A stretch of 64,000 bases of DNA from assembly GCF_027359925.1 (NCBI RefSeq), contig NZ_CP114767.1, forward strand, positions 1,922,001-1,986,000, written 5' to 3'. Below are positions 24,575 to 33,116 of this stretch, in pieces; within the stretch, counting starts at the first letter, position 1; each line of letters begins with the position of its first letter. Below the pieces are notes generated by a model. It had not been told where the DNA came from, searched no databases, and worked only from the letters and a program-made list of their open reading frames with translations. Made by a program: the position numbers and the translations under genes. This stretch comes from Hymenobacter canadensis (GTDB taxonomy: Bacteria; Bacteroidota; Bacteroidia; Cytophagales; Hymenobacteraceae).

Positions 24575-25759
24575 ATGAAACCATTACTATTTGCGCTGGC
24601 GCTGGGCTTGCTGCTTGCCCCAGCCGTTTCGTCCGCTCAGGCTCCTTCGCCCACTTATGCCCAACTCATGGACCAGAGCGGCGCTCAGATGCAGGCTAAG
24701 GACTTCTGCGCGGCTGTTGCCACCTTCGAGCAGGCCTTCCGGCCCGACAGCACCCGCGCCAATGAGTTTGAGCTGTTTACCGGGGCCATAGCGGCTGCCA
24801 ACTGCCCGGCCCGCCGCCCGCTGGCCTGGCGCTGGCTGGGGCAGCTGAGCCGCCACCGCCCCCTGAGCATACAGCCCCGCGACCTTGACAACGTCGCCAA
24901 TGACCCGATGCTGGCCCCGCTGCGCATCGAGGCCGCGTGGCCGCGCTGGCTAGCCGCCATGCGCCAGGCCCTGGCCCAGCAAACCGCCGACGCCCAAACC
25001 GCCAGCACCCGCTGGATAGCCGAAGCGCAGGCCCGCACGCTGCCCACCGCCAAAGGCAAAGTCCGGGCGGCTGCCGCACCCGGTTTCGCCCTTTACTTCA
25101 GCCAGGTCCCGGCCGATACCGTTCGGATGCCCTATCTGGTGCGCGTGCCGGCCGGCTACGATCCGGCCAAACCAGCCCCGGTGGTAGTGTATCTGCACGG
25201 CGGCGTCGTGAGTACCAAGCAGTTTGGCTATGCCGATCGGGATGTGGCGGAAGAAACGATTTTCGAGGTGGCGCCCGCCAACGCGCTGGTGGTGTATCCG
25301 TTCGGGCGGGCCAGCTTTGGCTGGGTAACGCAACCTGCGGCCTTCGCCCAGATCGAGCAAATCCTGGCTGAGGTGCAGGCCCGCTACCGCACTGACGGCC
25401 GCCGCACGGTGCTCGGGGGCATGAGCAACGGCGGCAGTGCGGCGCTGTGGTTTGCCAGCCAGCGCCCCGCCCCTTTCAGTGGTTTCTACGCCCTGTCGCC
25501 GGCGCCGGTGCTGCCGCTGCAGGCCAGCTACGGGCGTTTGGGCCAAGGCAAGCCCTGCTACCAGCTCAGCGCCCAGGACGACTCGCTGTACAAGTATAAG
25601 GCCGTGAAGGCCACCTACGACGCCCGCCCGTCGCAAGCCGCGCAATGGTTTCTGCAGACGCTGCCCGGCGGCGGCCACGGCTTCCTCTACCGGCCCGAGG
25701 GCCCGGCCCTGCTCCGGCAAACGCTGGCCACGCTGTGCGCGCCACCCAAGCCGCGCTAA
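24575..25759 (+). CDS. secreted alpha/beta hydrolase with N-terminal helical-repeat region
   Basis: 394 residues with a signal peptide (MKPLLFALALGLLLAPAVSSAQ). Residues about 28-160 are helical, TPR-like (MDQSGAQMQAKDFCAAVATFEQAF). The hydrolase domain starts near 175: oxyanion HGG in VVVYLHGGVVS (about 208), nucleophile elbow GGMSNGGSAALW with Ser near 283, and the catalytic His in LPGGGHGFLY (about 367). The layout is like dienelactone hydrolase or polyhydroxybutyrate-depolymerase-like esterases; the substrate cannot be read from sequence. No lipobox, so it is periplasmic or secreted. Converges on cca. Confidence 0.8.
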   Translation: MKPLLFALALGLLLAPAVSSAQAPSPTYAQLMDQSGAQMQAKDFCAAVATFEQAFRPDSTRANEFELFTGAIAAANCPARRPLAWRWLGQLSRHRPLSIQPRDLDNVANDPMLAPLRIEAAWPRWLAAMRQALAQQTADAQTASTRWIAEAQARTLPTAKGKVRAAAAPGFALYFSQVPADTVRMPYLVRVPAGYDPAKPAPVVVYLHGGVVSTKQFGYADRDVAEETIFEVAPANALVVYPFGRASFGWVTQPAAFAQIEQILAEVQARYRTDGRRTVLGGMSNGGSAALWFASQRPAPFSGFYALSPAPVLPLQASYGRLGQGKPCYQLSAQDDSLYKYKAVKATYDARPSQAAQWFLQTLPGGGHGFLYRPEGPALLRQTLATLCAPPKPR

Positions 25760-25802
25760 GGCGGCGGTAAGCCCGGGCAGCCCGACGAACCGCCTCTGTA
25801 TG

Positions 25803-27239
25803 CTACTGCCCGCCCTGCTCGGCCGGAGGCACCGGCGTCAGGCCTTTGTGCTCACCCAACTCCAGCAGCAGCGCAAATGCCTCGTCGTACTCGTTGCGGA
25901 TTTTGCCTTCCAGAATGGCTTCCAGCAGCGCTTCCTTCAGCTCGCCCACGTCGCGGGACGGCTTCAGGTTGAAGGTGGCCATGATGATTTCGCCGGTGAT
26001 GACGGGCTTGAAGTTGCGCAGGTGGTCTTTTTCCTCCACTTCCTTCAGCTTCTGCTCCACCACGTCGAAGTTGCGCAGGTAGCGGTTTTTGCGGTCGTAG
26101 TCTTTGCTGGTAATGTCGGCGCGGCACAGCAGCATCAGGCGGTCGATGTCGTCGCCGGCCTCGAACAGCAGGCGGCGCACCGCCGAGTCCGTCACAATTT
26201 CCTTGCTCAAGGCAATGGGGCGCAGGTGCAGGCGCACCAGCTTCTGCACCTGGCGCATCTCTTCGCCCAGCGGCAGCTTCAGGTCCGTGAAGATGCCCGG
26301 CACCCAGCGGGCGCCCTTGTCTTCGTGGCCGTGGAAGGTCCAGCCCACGCGCGCGTCGAGGCGCTTGGTGGCGGGTTTGGCGATGTCGTGCAGGATGGCG
26401 GCCCAGCGCAGCCACAGGTCGCCGCCGGCCGCCACCACGTTGTCGAGCACCTGCAGGGTGTGGTAGAAGTTGTCTTTGTGGGCGTGTTTGCCCACTTTCT
26501 CCACGCCCTGCAGCTGGGCCATCTTCGGGAAGATGAGCGGCAGCAGTCCGCAACTGAACAGCAGCTTGAAGCCGTAGCTGGGCTTCGGGGCCATGATAAT
26601 CTTGTTCAGCTCGGTGGTGATGCGCTCCTGCGAGATAATCTTGATGCGCTCCTTGTTCCGGGCCAGGGCATCAAACGTGTCGGGGTCAATATCGAAATCC
26701 AGCTGGGTGGCAAACCGGATAGCGCGCAGCATCCGCAGCGGGTCGTCGGAGAACGTCACGTCGGGGTCCAGCGGCGTGCGGATAATCTTGCGCTGCAGGT
26801 CGCCCATACCGTCGTAGCGGTCCACCAGCTCGCCGTAGGTTTCGGGGTTGAGGCTCAAACCCAGGGCATTGATGGTGAAGTCGCGCCGGGCGAGGTCTTC
26901 TTCCAGGGTGCCGGCTTCCACTTCGGGCTTGCGGCTTTCGGCGCGGTAGCTTTCCTTGCGGGCGCCCACAAACTCCACTTCAATCTCGGGCGTGGGCAGC
27001 ATGGCCGTGCCGAAGTTCTTGAACACCGTGACGCGAGGCCGGCCGGGCAGCTTGCGCCCCACGGCCTGCGCCAGCGCAATGCCGTCGCCGACGCACACCA
27101 CGTCCACGTCTTTGCTGCCGCGCTCCAGCACTAAATCCCGCACGTAGCCCCCAATCACGTAGGCCGGAAACCCCAGCTCGCCGGCGGCTTCGGCAATGGT
27201 CTGGAACAAGGGAAGGCTGGGGAGCTGCGGGTTTTTCAT
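25803..27239 (-). CDS. cca: CCA tRNA nucleotidyltransferase / poly(A) polymerase family, with HD domain
   Basis: 478 residues. N-terminal class II nucleotidyltransferase head with AYVIGGYVRDLVLERGSKDVDVVCVGDG (the two metal-binding Asp in DVDVV), then a neck with DFTINALGLSLN and DPLRMLRAIRFATQLDFDI, and a C-terminal HD domain (HAHKDNFYHTLQVLDNV, AAILHDIAKPATKRLD, FHGHEDKGA). Such proteins add or repair the 3'-CCA of tRNAs; the HD domain gives phosphodiesterase or phosphatase activity in some members. Poly(A) polymerases share the head, so the product could instead be PcnB-like, but with the HD domain CCA addition is more likely. Confidence 0.9.
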   Translation of the reverse strand: MKNPQLPSLPLFQTIAEAAGELGFPAYVIGGYVRDLVLERGSKDVDVVCVGDGIALAQAVGRKLPGRPRVTVFKNFGTAMLPTPEIEVEFVGARKESYRAESRKPEVEAGTLEEDLARRDFTINALGLSLNPETYGELVDRYDGMGDLQRKIIRTPLDPDVTFSDDPLRMLRAIRFATQLDFDIDPDTFDALARNKERIKIISQERITTELNKIIMAPKPSYGFKLLFSCGLLPLIFPKMAQLQGVEKVGKHAHKDNFYHTLQVLDNVVAAGGDLWLRWAAILHDIAKPATKRLDARVGWTFHGHEDKGARWVPGIFTDLKLPLGEEMRQVQKLVRLHLRPIALSKEIVTDSAVRRLLFEAGDDIDRLMLLCRADITSKDYDRKNRYLRNFDVVEQKLKEVEEKDHLRNFKPVITGEIIMATFNLKPSRDVGELKEALLEAILEGKIRNEYDEAFALLLELGEHKGLTPVPPAEQGGQ

Positions 27240-27414
27240 GGCGCAAAGTTCGGCAACAGGCAGCTAGCAACCATACGGGACGGCGGTCGGCCCCAGCACT
27301 TCGTCCGGGTTTGTGGCGGCTTCAGGCTGCCCGGCCGACAGTTCGGGCCCGGCTGCTTGGCAGGCAGGCCGCAAAACAGCAGCTTTAACTATTCGTTTTC
27401 AGCCTCTTACTGCC

Positions 27415-28155
27415 ATGTCTGCCTTCCTGCTCGCCACCCCCCTGTTTTCCCTTCCCGCTTCGGCCCTGCCCGTGCGCCTGCTGCTGGGCCTGCACATTGC
27501 GGCCGGCACCGTGGCCCTGCTGGCCGGCCTGGTGCCGATGCTGGGCCGCAAAGGCGGCACCTGGCACGTGCGGGCCGGCCGCCTCTACGTCTACTGCATG
27601 ATGGCCGTGGCCCTGACGGCTGTGGGACTCTGCCTGCTGCAGCCCCTGACGCTGAGCCGGCTTTTCCTGACGGGCATTGCCATGCTGAGCTTCTACCTCA
27701 GCTTCAGCGGCTGGCGCGCTGCCCGCCGCCGCAGCGCCCTGCTGCCCCGCCCCGACCAGCTGCTGGCCATTGCGGCCTTGCTGGTGGGCGTGCTGATGGT
27801 GGGAGTAGGTTTGTGGCTGCAGGCCGTGCTGTTCGCCTTCTTCGGCGCCCTGATCTGCCTGTTTGCCGGCTTGGATGCGCGCCAAAGCCTGTTTCCCCGG
27901 CCGGCCGAACAAGCGGAGCCCTGGATACTGCGCCACCTCGCGCGCCTGGGCGGCTCCTACATCTCGGCCTTCACGGCGTTTCTGGTCGTGAACATGGGCC
28001 GGGTACTGCCCGCCGATGCGCCCACCTGGCTGGGCACTGCCACCTGGGTGGCGCCCACCATCGTCGGCAGCGTCCTGATTAGCCGCACCGTGCGCTACTA
28101 CCGCGCCCGGCTGGCCGGCCGTCAGGCCGGGCAGGGAGCGCCGGGCGTGGGTTAG
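27415..28155 (+). CDS. DUF2306-like integral membrane protein
   Basis: 246 residues from ATG at 27415 (MSAFLLATPLFSLPAS). It has about seven hydrophobic helices: LLLGLHIAAGTVALLAGLVP, YVYCMMAVALTAVGLCLL, LFLTGIAMLSFYLSF, LLAIAALLVGVLMVGVG, LFAFFGALICLFAGL, YISAFTAFLVVNMGRVLP and WVAPTIVGSVLI. The pattern HIAAGTVALLAGLVPMLGRK followed by WHVRAGRLYVY is typical of DUF2306 (predicted heme-protein-like membrane family). Function unknown. Its stop codon overlaps the stop of the convergent tsaC gene by 4 bp. Confidence 0.72.
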   Translation: MSAFLLATPLFSLPASALPVRLLLGLHIAAGTVALLAGLVPMLGRKGGTWHVRAGRLYVYCMMAVALTAVGLCLLQPLTLSRLFLTGIAMLSFYLSFSGWRAARRRSALLPRPDQLLAIAALLVGVLMVGVGLWLQAVLFAFFGALICLFAGLDARQSLFPRPAEQAEPWILRHLARLGGSYISAFTAFLVVNMGRVLPADAPTWLGTATWVAPTIVGSVLISRTVRYYRARLAGRQAGQGAPGVG

Positions 28156-28733
28156 TCGCGCAGCACTTCCAGGCTGCCATCGGGCAGCACCCGCACCACC
28201 CGCGAAGGTGCAGCGCGCGTGGTGTCGTCCTGGCGCCAGTAGGCCACGTAGTCGGCTTTGCGCACCAAGGCCGGGTCTATTTCCGCGTACAGGGCAGGCG
28301 TCGGCTCGCCACTCAGGTTGGCCGAGGTAGACACCAGCCCGTGGCCCAGCCGCCGCACCACCAGCCGGCAGAACTCGTCATCGAGCACCACCCGCAGGCC
28401 GATGGTACCATCCGGGGCCAGCAGGTTGGGCGCCAGGTGCGGGCTGCCAGGCACCACGTAGGTGGTAGGCCGCTGCTGGGTGGCCAGCAACTCCGGCAGA
28501 TTGGGCGGCACCACGGCGGCGTAGCGGGCAAACATGTGCTCATCGGCCACCAGCACAATGCAGGCCTTATTGGCGGGGCGATTCTTGAGCTGGTAGATTT
28601 TCTCCACGGCCCGCGGCAGCTCGGCGTCACAGCCCAGGCCCCACACCGTGTCGGTCGGATACAGAATAACCTGCTGCATCAGCAGCGCATCCACAGCGGC
28701 GTCTACTTCTTCACGGAGAAATCGGGTGTTCAT
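28152..28733 (-). CDS. L-threonylcarbamoyladenylate synthase (TsaC/Sua5/YrdC family)
   Basis: 193 residues from ATG at 28733 (MNTRFLREEVDAAVDAL). It makes threonylcarbamoyl-AMP from Thr, bicarbonate and ATP for the t6A37 tRNA modification. Signatures: ILYPTDTVWGLGCDAELP near residue 24, KIYQLKNRPANKACIVLV, and STSANLSGEPTP. Length is that of TsaC without a Sua5 C-terminal domain. Its stop overlaps that of the convergent membrane protein (shared TTAG at 28152-28155). Downstream of mce on the same strand but separated by a hairpin. Confidence 0.92.
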   Translation of the reverse strand: MNTRFLREEVDAAVDALLMQQVILYPTDTVWGLGCDAELPRAVEKIYQLKNRPANKACIVLVADEHMFARYAAVVPPNLPELLATQQRPTTYVVPGSPHLAPNLLAPDGTIGLRVVLDDEFCRLVVRRLGHGLVSTSANLSGEPTPALYAEIDPALVRKADYVAYWRQDDTTRAAPSRVVRVLPDGSLEVLRD

Positions 28734-28762
28734 AGAAGTTGTGCTGTCAGGAATTAGAACGC

Positions 28763-28813
28763 AGGGCTTAGGGCTTGGAACATGCATCAGGAGTTCAGAA
28801 ATTCCTAAGCCCT
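28763..28813. terminator. hairpin between mce and tsaC
   Basis: Exact 10-bp arms AGGGCTTAGG (28763-28772) and CCTAAGCCCT (28804-28813) with a 31-nt loop. It may end mce transcription or reflect a small palindromic repeat; no long T run. Confidence 0.5.
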
Positions 28814-28824
28814 AATGCCCATTA

Positions 28825-29229
28825 CTATTTGATGGTCTGGCAGAGCTCTACCAGCACGCCGCCGGCCGATTTGGGATGTACGAAGCACACCAGCTTGTTG
28901 TCGGCGCCGCGCTTGGGGGCCTCGTTGAGCAGCGTGAAGCCCTCCTGCCGCAGCCGCGCCATTTCGGCTTCGATATCATCTACCTCAAACGCCACGTGGT
29001 GAATACCGGCCGGCTTTTTCTCCAGGAAACGCGTGATGGCGCTGTCGGGCGAGGTGCCGGCCAGCAGCTCTATCTTCGAGCCCCCCACCTGAAAAAACAC
29101 CGTATCCACCGCCTCGGACGCCACATGCTCGCGCTTGTACGGTTCCTGGCCGAGCAGTGCGGTGTACAGCGTAGTGGCCGCTTCCAGATCAGGTACGGCT
29201 AGGCCTATATGTTCGAGATTGACGAGCAT
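28825..29229 (-). CDS. mce: methylmalonyl-CoA epimerase
   Basis: 134 residues. A vicinal-oxygen-chelate fold with the family motifs [15 protein letters not shown] (first metal His), [16 protein letters not shown] (His), and [12 protein letters not shown] (Glu) at the C-terminus, plus [18 protein letters not shown]. It interconverts (R)- and (S)-methylmalonyl-CoA in propionyl-CoA metabolism. The mutase genes are not in the window. Divergent from iscS. Confidence 0.95.
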   Translation of the reverse strand: MLVNLEHIGLAVPDLEAATTLYTALLGQEPYKREHVASEAVDTVFFQVGGSKIELLAGTSPDSAITRFLEKKPAGIHHVAFEVDDIEAEMARLRQEGFTLLNEAPKRGADNKLVCFVHPKSAGGVLVELCQTIK

Positions 29230-29285
29230 GGGGAGGGAGTCGAAAAGTGCCGCCGCCGGATAGCGGGGCTTGTTTGGATTTGTTC

Positions 29286-29293
29286 TACTTTTG
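29286..29293 (+). promoter_or_regulatory. candidate -7 element upstream of iscS
   Basis: TACTTTTG matches TAnnTTTG. A TTG at 29270 is only 13 nt away, too near for the usual spacer, so only the -7 box is supported. Transcription would start about 90 nt before the iscS ATG. Confidence 0.5.
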
Positions 29294-29384
29294 CAGATGC
29301 AAATGTGGGAAGAAAAGAAAACCTGTTTACCGGTTTTTGTGTTCTACCTGCGAAAGATTCTCCGCTGAAACCAGACCCCGAGCC

Positions 29385-30599
29385 ATGCTCAAGCTACCTA
29401 TTTACCTCGACAACAACGCCACCACGCCCCTCGATCCGCGCGTTTTGGAGGCGATGATGCCGTACCTGACAGAGGTATTCGGCAATGCAGCCTCCCGCAA
29501 CCACCCTTTCGGCTGGGCGGCTGAGGAAGGTGTCGACTACGCCCGCGACCAGATTGCCGGCCTGATCAACTGCGACCCCAAGGAGATTATTTTCACCTCC
29601 GGCGCCACTGAATCCGACAACCTGGCCATTAAGGGCGTGTTTGAGATGTATGCTCAGAAGGGCAACCACGTCATCACCACCACCACCGAGCACAAAGCAG
29701 TACTCGATACCTGCAAGCACATCGAGAAGCTGGGCGGCAAGGTAACCTACCTGCCCGTTGACTCCGAAGGCCTAATCAGCCTCGATGAGCTCGAAGCCGC
29801 CATGACGCCGGAAACCATTCTGGTGGCCATCATGTACGGCAACAATGAGACGGGCACCATTCAGCCCATCCGCGAGATTGCCACCATTGCCCACAAGCAC
29901 GGTGCGCTGTTCATGACCGACGGCACCCAGGCTGTAGGTAAGATTCCGGTAGACGTTATTGCCGACGGCATCGACCTGATGGCCTTCACGGCTCACAAAA
30001 TGTACGGCCCCAAAGGCGTAGGCGCACTCTACGTTCGTCGCAAGAACCCGCGGGTGAAGGTGACGGCCCAGATGGACGGCGGCGGCCACGAGCGCGGCAT
30101 GCGCTCCGGCACGCTCAACGTACCCGGCATTGTAGGCCTGGGCAAAGCCTGCGAGTTGGCCAAGCTGGAAATGGCTGCCGACACGGCCCGCCTCAGCGCC
30201 ATGCGCGACCGGCTGGAGAAAGAGTTGCTGACGCTGGAAGAAAGCTACGTAAACGGCTCGCGCGAGCGCCGTCTGCCGCACGTGGCTAACATCAGCTTTA
30301 AATACGTAGAAGGCGAAGGCCTGATGATGGGTGTGAAGGATCTGGCGGTATCGTCGGGCTCGGCCTGCACATCGGCTTCGCTGGAGCCCTCCTACGTGCT
30401 AAAAGCCCTGGGTCTGAGCGACGACCTCGCTCACAGCTCGCTGCGCTTCGGCCTGAGCCGCTTCACCACCGATGAGCAAATAGATTATGCCATCAACCAC
30501 GTAAAAGAAGCCGTGACCAAGCTCCGCGAAATGTCGCCCTTGTGGGAGATGTTCAAGGAAGGCATCGACCTCGACAAAATTGAGTGGGCCGAACATTAA
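29385..30599 (+). CDS. iscS: cysteine desulfurase IscS
   Basis: 404 residues from ATG at 29385 ([18 protein letters not shown]); the longer upstream frame lacks family similarity. It is a PLP enzyme that removes sulfur from cysteine and passes it as a persulfide to IscU. Visible: [17 protein letters not shown], the PLP Lys in [16 protein letters not shown] (near residue 205), and the catalytic Cys in [14 protein letters not shown] (near 327) on the mobile loop typical of IscS/NifS group I. Followed by iscU and, after one unknown gene, iscA on the same strand. No suf genes are visible, so this is the Isc type of pathway. Confidence 0.96.
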   Translation: MLKLPIYLDNNATTPLDPRVLEAMMPYLTEVFGNAASRNHPFGWAAEEGVDYARDQIAGLINCDPKEIIFTSGATESDNLAIKGVFEMYAQKGNHVITTTTEHKAVLDTCKHIEKLGGKVTYLPVDSEGLISLDELEAAMTPETILVAIMYGNNETGTIQPIREIATIAHKHGALFMTDGTQAVGKIPVDVIADGIDLMAFTAHKMYGPKGVGALYVRRKNPRVKVTAQMDGGGHERGMRSGTLNVPGIVGLGKACELAKLEMAADTARLSAMRDRLEKELLTLEESYVNGSRERRLPHVANISFKYVEGEGLMMGVKDLAVSSGSACTSASLEPSYVLKALGLSDDLAHSSLRFGLSRFTTDEQIDYAINHVKEAVTKLREMSPLWEMFKEGIDLDKIEWAEH

Positions 30600-30698
30600 T
30601 CGTTTAGTTTTCAGTTGACAGTTGTTGGTTGTCAGGAATGACCAATAACTACTCACTGACAACTAATACCTAACAACTAACAACTAACAACAAAAGCC
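30600..30698. repeat. low-complexity repeat between iscS and iscU
   Basis: The spacer holds GACAGTTGTTGGTTGTC and, on the other side, several CAACTAA/CAACTAAC units, which can pair as an inverted repeat. It is non-coding and could affect readthrough from iscS to iscU. Confidence 0.5.
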
Positions 30699-31115
30699 AT
30701 GGCTTACTCCGATAAAGTAATCGACCATTACAGCAACCCCCGCAATGTGGGCACGCTGGACAAGAGCAAGAAAAACGTAGGCACCGGCCTGGTAGGCGCG
30801 CCTGAGTGCGGCGACGTAATGCGTCTGCAGATCGAGGTAGACGAAACCACCAACACCATCACTGACGCCAAATTCAAAACCTTCGGTTGCGGCTCGGCCA
30901 TTGCTTCGTCGTCGTTGGCGACAGAGTGGCTGAAAGGCAAGACCGTGGACGAGGCTCTGGCTATCGACAACATGGAGATTGTGGAAGAGCTGGCATTGCC
31001 GCCCGTGAAAATCCACTGCTCGGTACTGGCCGAAGACGCCATCAAGTCCGCCATCAACGACTACCGCGCCAAAAACGGTATGCCGGAGCTGGAAATGGCC
31101 AAGTCGCACCATTAA
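30699..31115 (+). CDS. iscU: Fe-S cluster assembly scaffold IscU
   Basis: 138 residues. Typical IscU: MAYSDKVIDHYSNPRNVGTL, the three cluster-ligand cysteines in GAPECGD, FGCGSAIASSS and LPPVKIHCSVLAED, the intact catalytic Asp after the first Cys, and the LPPVK sequence recognised by the HscA/Ssq1 chaperone. It builds transient 2Fe-2S clusters using sulfur from IscS. No hscA or hscB is in the window. Confidence 0.97.
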   Translation: MAYSDKVIDHYSNPRNVGTLDKSKKNVGTGLVGAPECGDVMRLQIEVDETTNTITDAKFKTFGCGSAIASSSLATEWLKGKTVDEALAIDNMEIVEELALPPVKIHCSVLAEDAIKSAINDYRAKNGMPELEMAKSHH

Positions 31116-31124
31116 TTGAATTAT

Positions 31125-31200
31125 TGAATGGCTGACTTGTTGAAGGACTGTCTGTTCTGTGAAACAGTACGAGACAGTCCTTCAACAAGTCAGCCATTCA
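31125..31200 (+). terminator. 29-bp perfect inverted repeat after iscU
   Basis: Arms 31125-31153 and 31172-31200 are exact reverse complements over 29 bp with an 18-nt loop that itself contains CTGTGAAACAG. It lies between iscU and the next gene on the same strand, so it should terminate or stabilise the upstream transcript. There is no T run. Confidence 0.7.
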
Positions 31201-31212
31201 GCAATTTACCCG

Positions 31213-31623
31213 ATGGACGTTACTTCTTCTGACGTACACCTAGAAAGTGCCCGGATTCAGCGACAGATAGAGGACTATCTGGGGCTGGGCCCGGGCAACC
31301 TGCTGTTTGAGTTCCGGCAGCTGGACGGGCAGACCCGCCTGGACCTGATTACCGTCAACCCACGGCACCAGCAGAGCTTCCTGTTTCGCTACGAAACCGG
31401 CTACGACAAGCTGGACGCCCTGCGCCGGATGCTGGCCTACGTGCAGCGTTACCGCGACGAGGAAAGCTCCTTCACGCTGCAGTGGCGCGCCCGCGGCGAC
31501 AGGGAGCTGCAGACGTCCTACTTCCGGGCCCACAATGCTTACGAAGCGCTGGATAAGCTGTACTTCGGCCGTGACCTGAACACAATTACCGTGTTCAGTG
31601 TTGTATTGAATCCTTCTTCGTAG
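31213..31623 (+). CDS. hypothetical protein in the isc cluster
   Basis: 136 residues from ATG at 31213 (MDVTSSDVHLESARIQ). Soluble, no signal peptide. A helical N-terminal part is followed by beta-rich sequence (GNLLFEFRQLDGQTRLDLITV) and a conserved-looking end with FTLQWRARGDRELQTSYFRA and LNTITVFSVVLNP. I do not recognise a domain. It is placed between iscU and iscA on the same strand, so a link to Fe-S assembly is possible by context only. No cysteine is present, so it is not itself a cluster carrier. Confidence 0.7.
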   Translation: MDVTSSDVHLESARIQRQIEDYLGLGPGNLLFEFRQLDGQTRLDLITVNPRHQQSFLFRYETGYDKLDALRRMLAYVQRYRDEESSFTLQWRARGDRELQTSYFRAHNAYEALDKLYFGRDLNTITVFSVVLNPSS

Positions 31624-31708
31624 CAATACGTGGCCACCATAACGCGGCACCGTAGCGTAGCGGCCGCTTTTCCGGCTGTTCAAGCACTCCATACCAAGTA
31701 CCAACGCC

Positions 31709-32035
31709 ATGATTACCGTTTCTGAAAAAGCTAAAGCGAAAGTAGAAAGCCTCATGCGCGACGCGGAGCTGGACGCTACCTACCGCCTGCGGGCATCGGT
31801 GGCCGGCGGCGGCTGCTCGGGCCTGAGCTATAAGCTCGACTTCGACAACGAGGTGAAGCACATGGACCAGGAGTTTGAGGACAAAGGTGTACGGGTAGTG
31901 GTAGACATGAAAAGCTTCCTCTACTTGGCTGGCACCGAACTGGACTTCTCCGATGGTCTCAACGGCAAGGGCTTCTACTTCGACAACCCCAACGCCTCCC
32001 GCACCTGCGGTTGTGGCGAGAGTTTCTCGGTATAA
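31709..32035 (+). CDS. iscA: HesB/IscA-family A-type Fe-S carrier
   Basis: 108 residues with the three conserved Cys of A-type carriers: one in SVAGGGCSGLSYKLDF and two in SRTCGCGESFSV at the C-terminus. It receives clusters from IscU and passes them to target proteins. The family contains IscA, SufA and ErpA, which are hard to tell apart; IscA is chosen from context. Closed by a long terminator hairpin. Confidence 0.92.
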   Translation: MITVSEKAKAKVESLMRDAELDATYRLRASVAGGGCSGLSYKLDFDNEVKHMDQEFEDKGVRVVVDMKSFLYLAGTELDFSDGLNGKGFYFDNPNASRTCGCGESFSV

Positions 32036-32053
32036 TCGTTCTTATTGCTGTAC

Positions 32054-32115
32054 GCTTAGGCCAATACAAACGGGCTTCATCCTTCAGGATGGAGCCCGTT
32101 TGTATTAGCCTAAGC
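32054..32115 (+). terminator. strong terminator of the isc cluster
   Basis: 29-bp stem with two mismatches (32054-32082 with 32087-32115) and a TTCA tetraloop; on the plus strand it is followed by GCAAAA rather than T, so it may act as a stabilising or Rho-coupled hairpin. Confidence 0.75.
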
Positions 32116-32138
32116 GCAAAAACGCCAGAATTGGAGCT

Positions 32139-32290
32139 GCGGTGGCAGGTGCATAGCCAGAAATACGTTGGCCCGATACGGAAATTCAAAAGTTGGGCGT
32201 GCGGTGGCGCCCACATAGTCGGAAATACGTTGGCCCGATACGGAAATTCGAAAGCTGGGCGTGCGGTGTCGCGGCTGCATGCCGGAACGC
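32139..32290. repeat. 62-bp tandem repeat, about 2.4 copies
   Basis: Units begin with GCGGTG at 32139, 32201 and 32263, spacing exactly 62 bp. Unit 1 and unit 2 share the long block GAAATACGTTGGCCCGATAC (at about 32160 and 32222) with only a few substitutions elsewhere; the third copy is partial and diverged (GCGGTGTCGCGG...). Non-coding, between iscA and the next gene. Confidence 0.85.
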
Positions 32291-32376
32291 GCCGCCTACC
32301 TGCTGCTATCCGGCTGAACTGGCCTGCTACAGATTTAGCAGTATCTTTTTTCTGTTCAAATCTTACCCCCTATCTC

Positions 32377-33060
32377 ATGCAAAACGATTTGATTGAGGCC
32401 CGCCTACGCCGCGACACCACGCTGCTGGCGTTTCTGCAGGAAAAAAAGACCCAGTATGCCGATCTGGAAGAAGACGTAGCCGGCCCCCGCGAGCAGTTGG
32501 CCCGCAGCCTGGAGCAGGCGCAGGCCCTGTCGGAGCAGGTACTGACAGCCGATTCTGACCGCAACCCCGACCGGAAGCGTGGTATCCGCAACCAGCTTTC
32601 GGGACTGCTCAAGCGCTTGGTGGTGGGCATTAAAGCCCTGGGTACTGCTACCAACGACCTGCGCCTGCAGGCTTTGGCCGGGCAGCCCGGCGCGCTTTCC
32701 AAACTGACTGAAACCTCGTTTGCCGAAGAAGCCCGCCGCCTCCTGAGTCTGGCACCAGAACGCAGCGCGGCCTTGGCCAAGCGGCGCTTCCTGCCCGAGC
32801 ATTACCAGCAGGCCCAGAAACTGCTTCAGGAGTTTCGGGCCGCTGCCACCGAAGGCCGCCTCAACGATACGGCCGGCGCTACCGGCCGCCAGGGTCTGGA
32901 GCGCCTCATCAAGGAAAACGGCCGTCTGGTGCAGCGCCTCACCGATTTGCTGGCCGTATACGCACCCGATGCGCCCGACTTCTGGAACGCCTACAAAGCC
33001 GCGGCCCGCGTGGTGAAGCGCGGCGGCCAGCAAGGCCCGGACGAAGCGACCAAACAGTAA
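32377..33060 (+). CDS. hypothetical helical protein
   Basis: 227 residues from ATG at 32377 (MQNDLIEARLRRDTTLL). No signal peptide or membrane segment. Very rich in Ala, Leu, Gln, Arg and Glu with heptad-like patterning, so it is probably a helical bundle or coiled coil. A charged GTATNDLRLQALAGQPGALS segment and a C-terminal RLVQRLTDLLAVYAPDAPDFW are visible. No domain recognised. The upstream spacer contains the 62-bp tandem repeat. Ends with an excellent terminator. Confidence 0.75.
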   Translation: MQNDLIEARLRRDTTLLAFLQEKKTQYADLEEDVAGPREQLARSLEQAQALSEQVLTADSDRNPDRKRGIRNQLSGLLKRLVVGIKALGTATNDLRLQALAGQPGALSKLTETSFAEEARRLLSLAPERSAALAKRRFLPEHYQQAQKLLQEFRAAATEGRLNDTAGATGRQGLERLIKENGRLVQRLTDLLAVYAPDAPDFWNAYKAAARVVKRGGQQGPDEATKQ

Positions 33061-33116
33061 ACCGGAAAACGTAGCCGGTGCGAGCTACGCCGCAAAAGGG
33101 GCCTGCCCGTCATAAC

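Noticed and set aside
32139..32290. Repeat array considered as CRISPR
   Set aside because: The 62-bp units are tandem, with homology through the whole unit and no unique spacers; no cas genes nearby.
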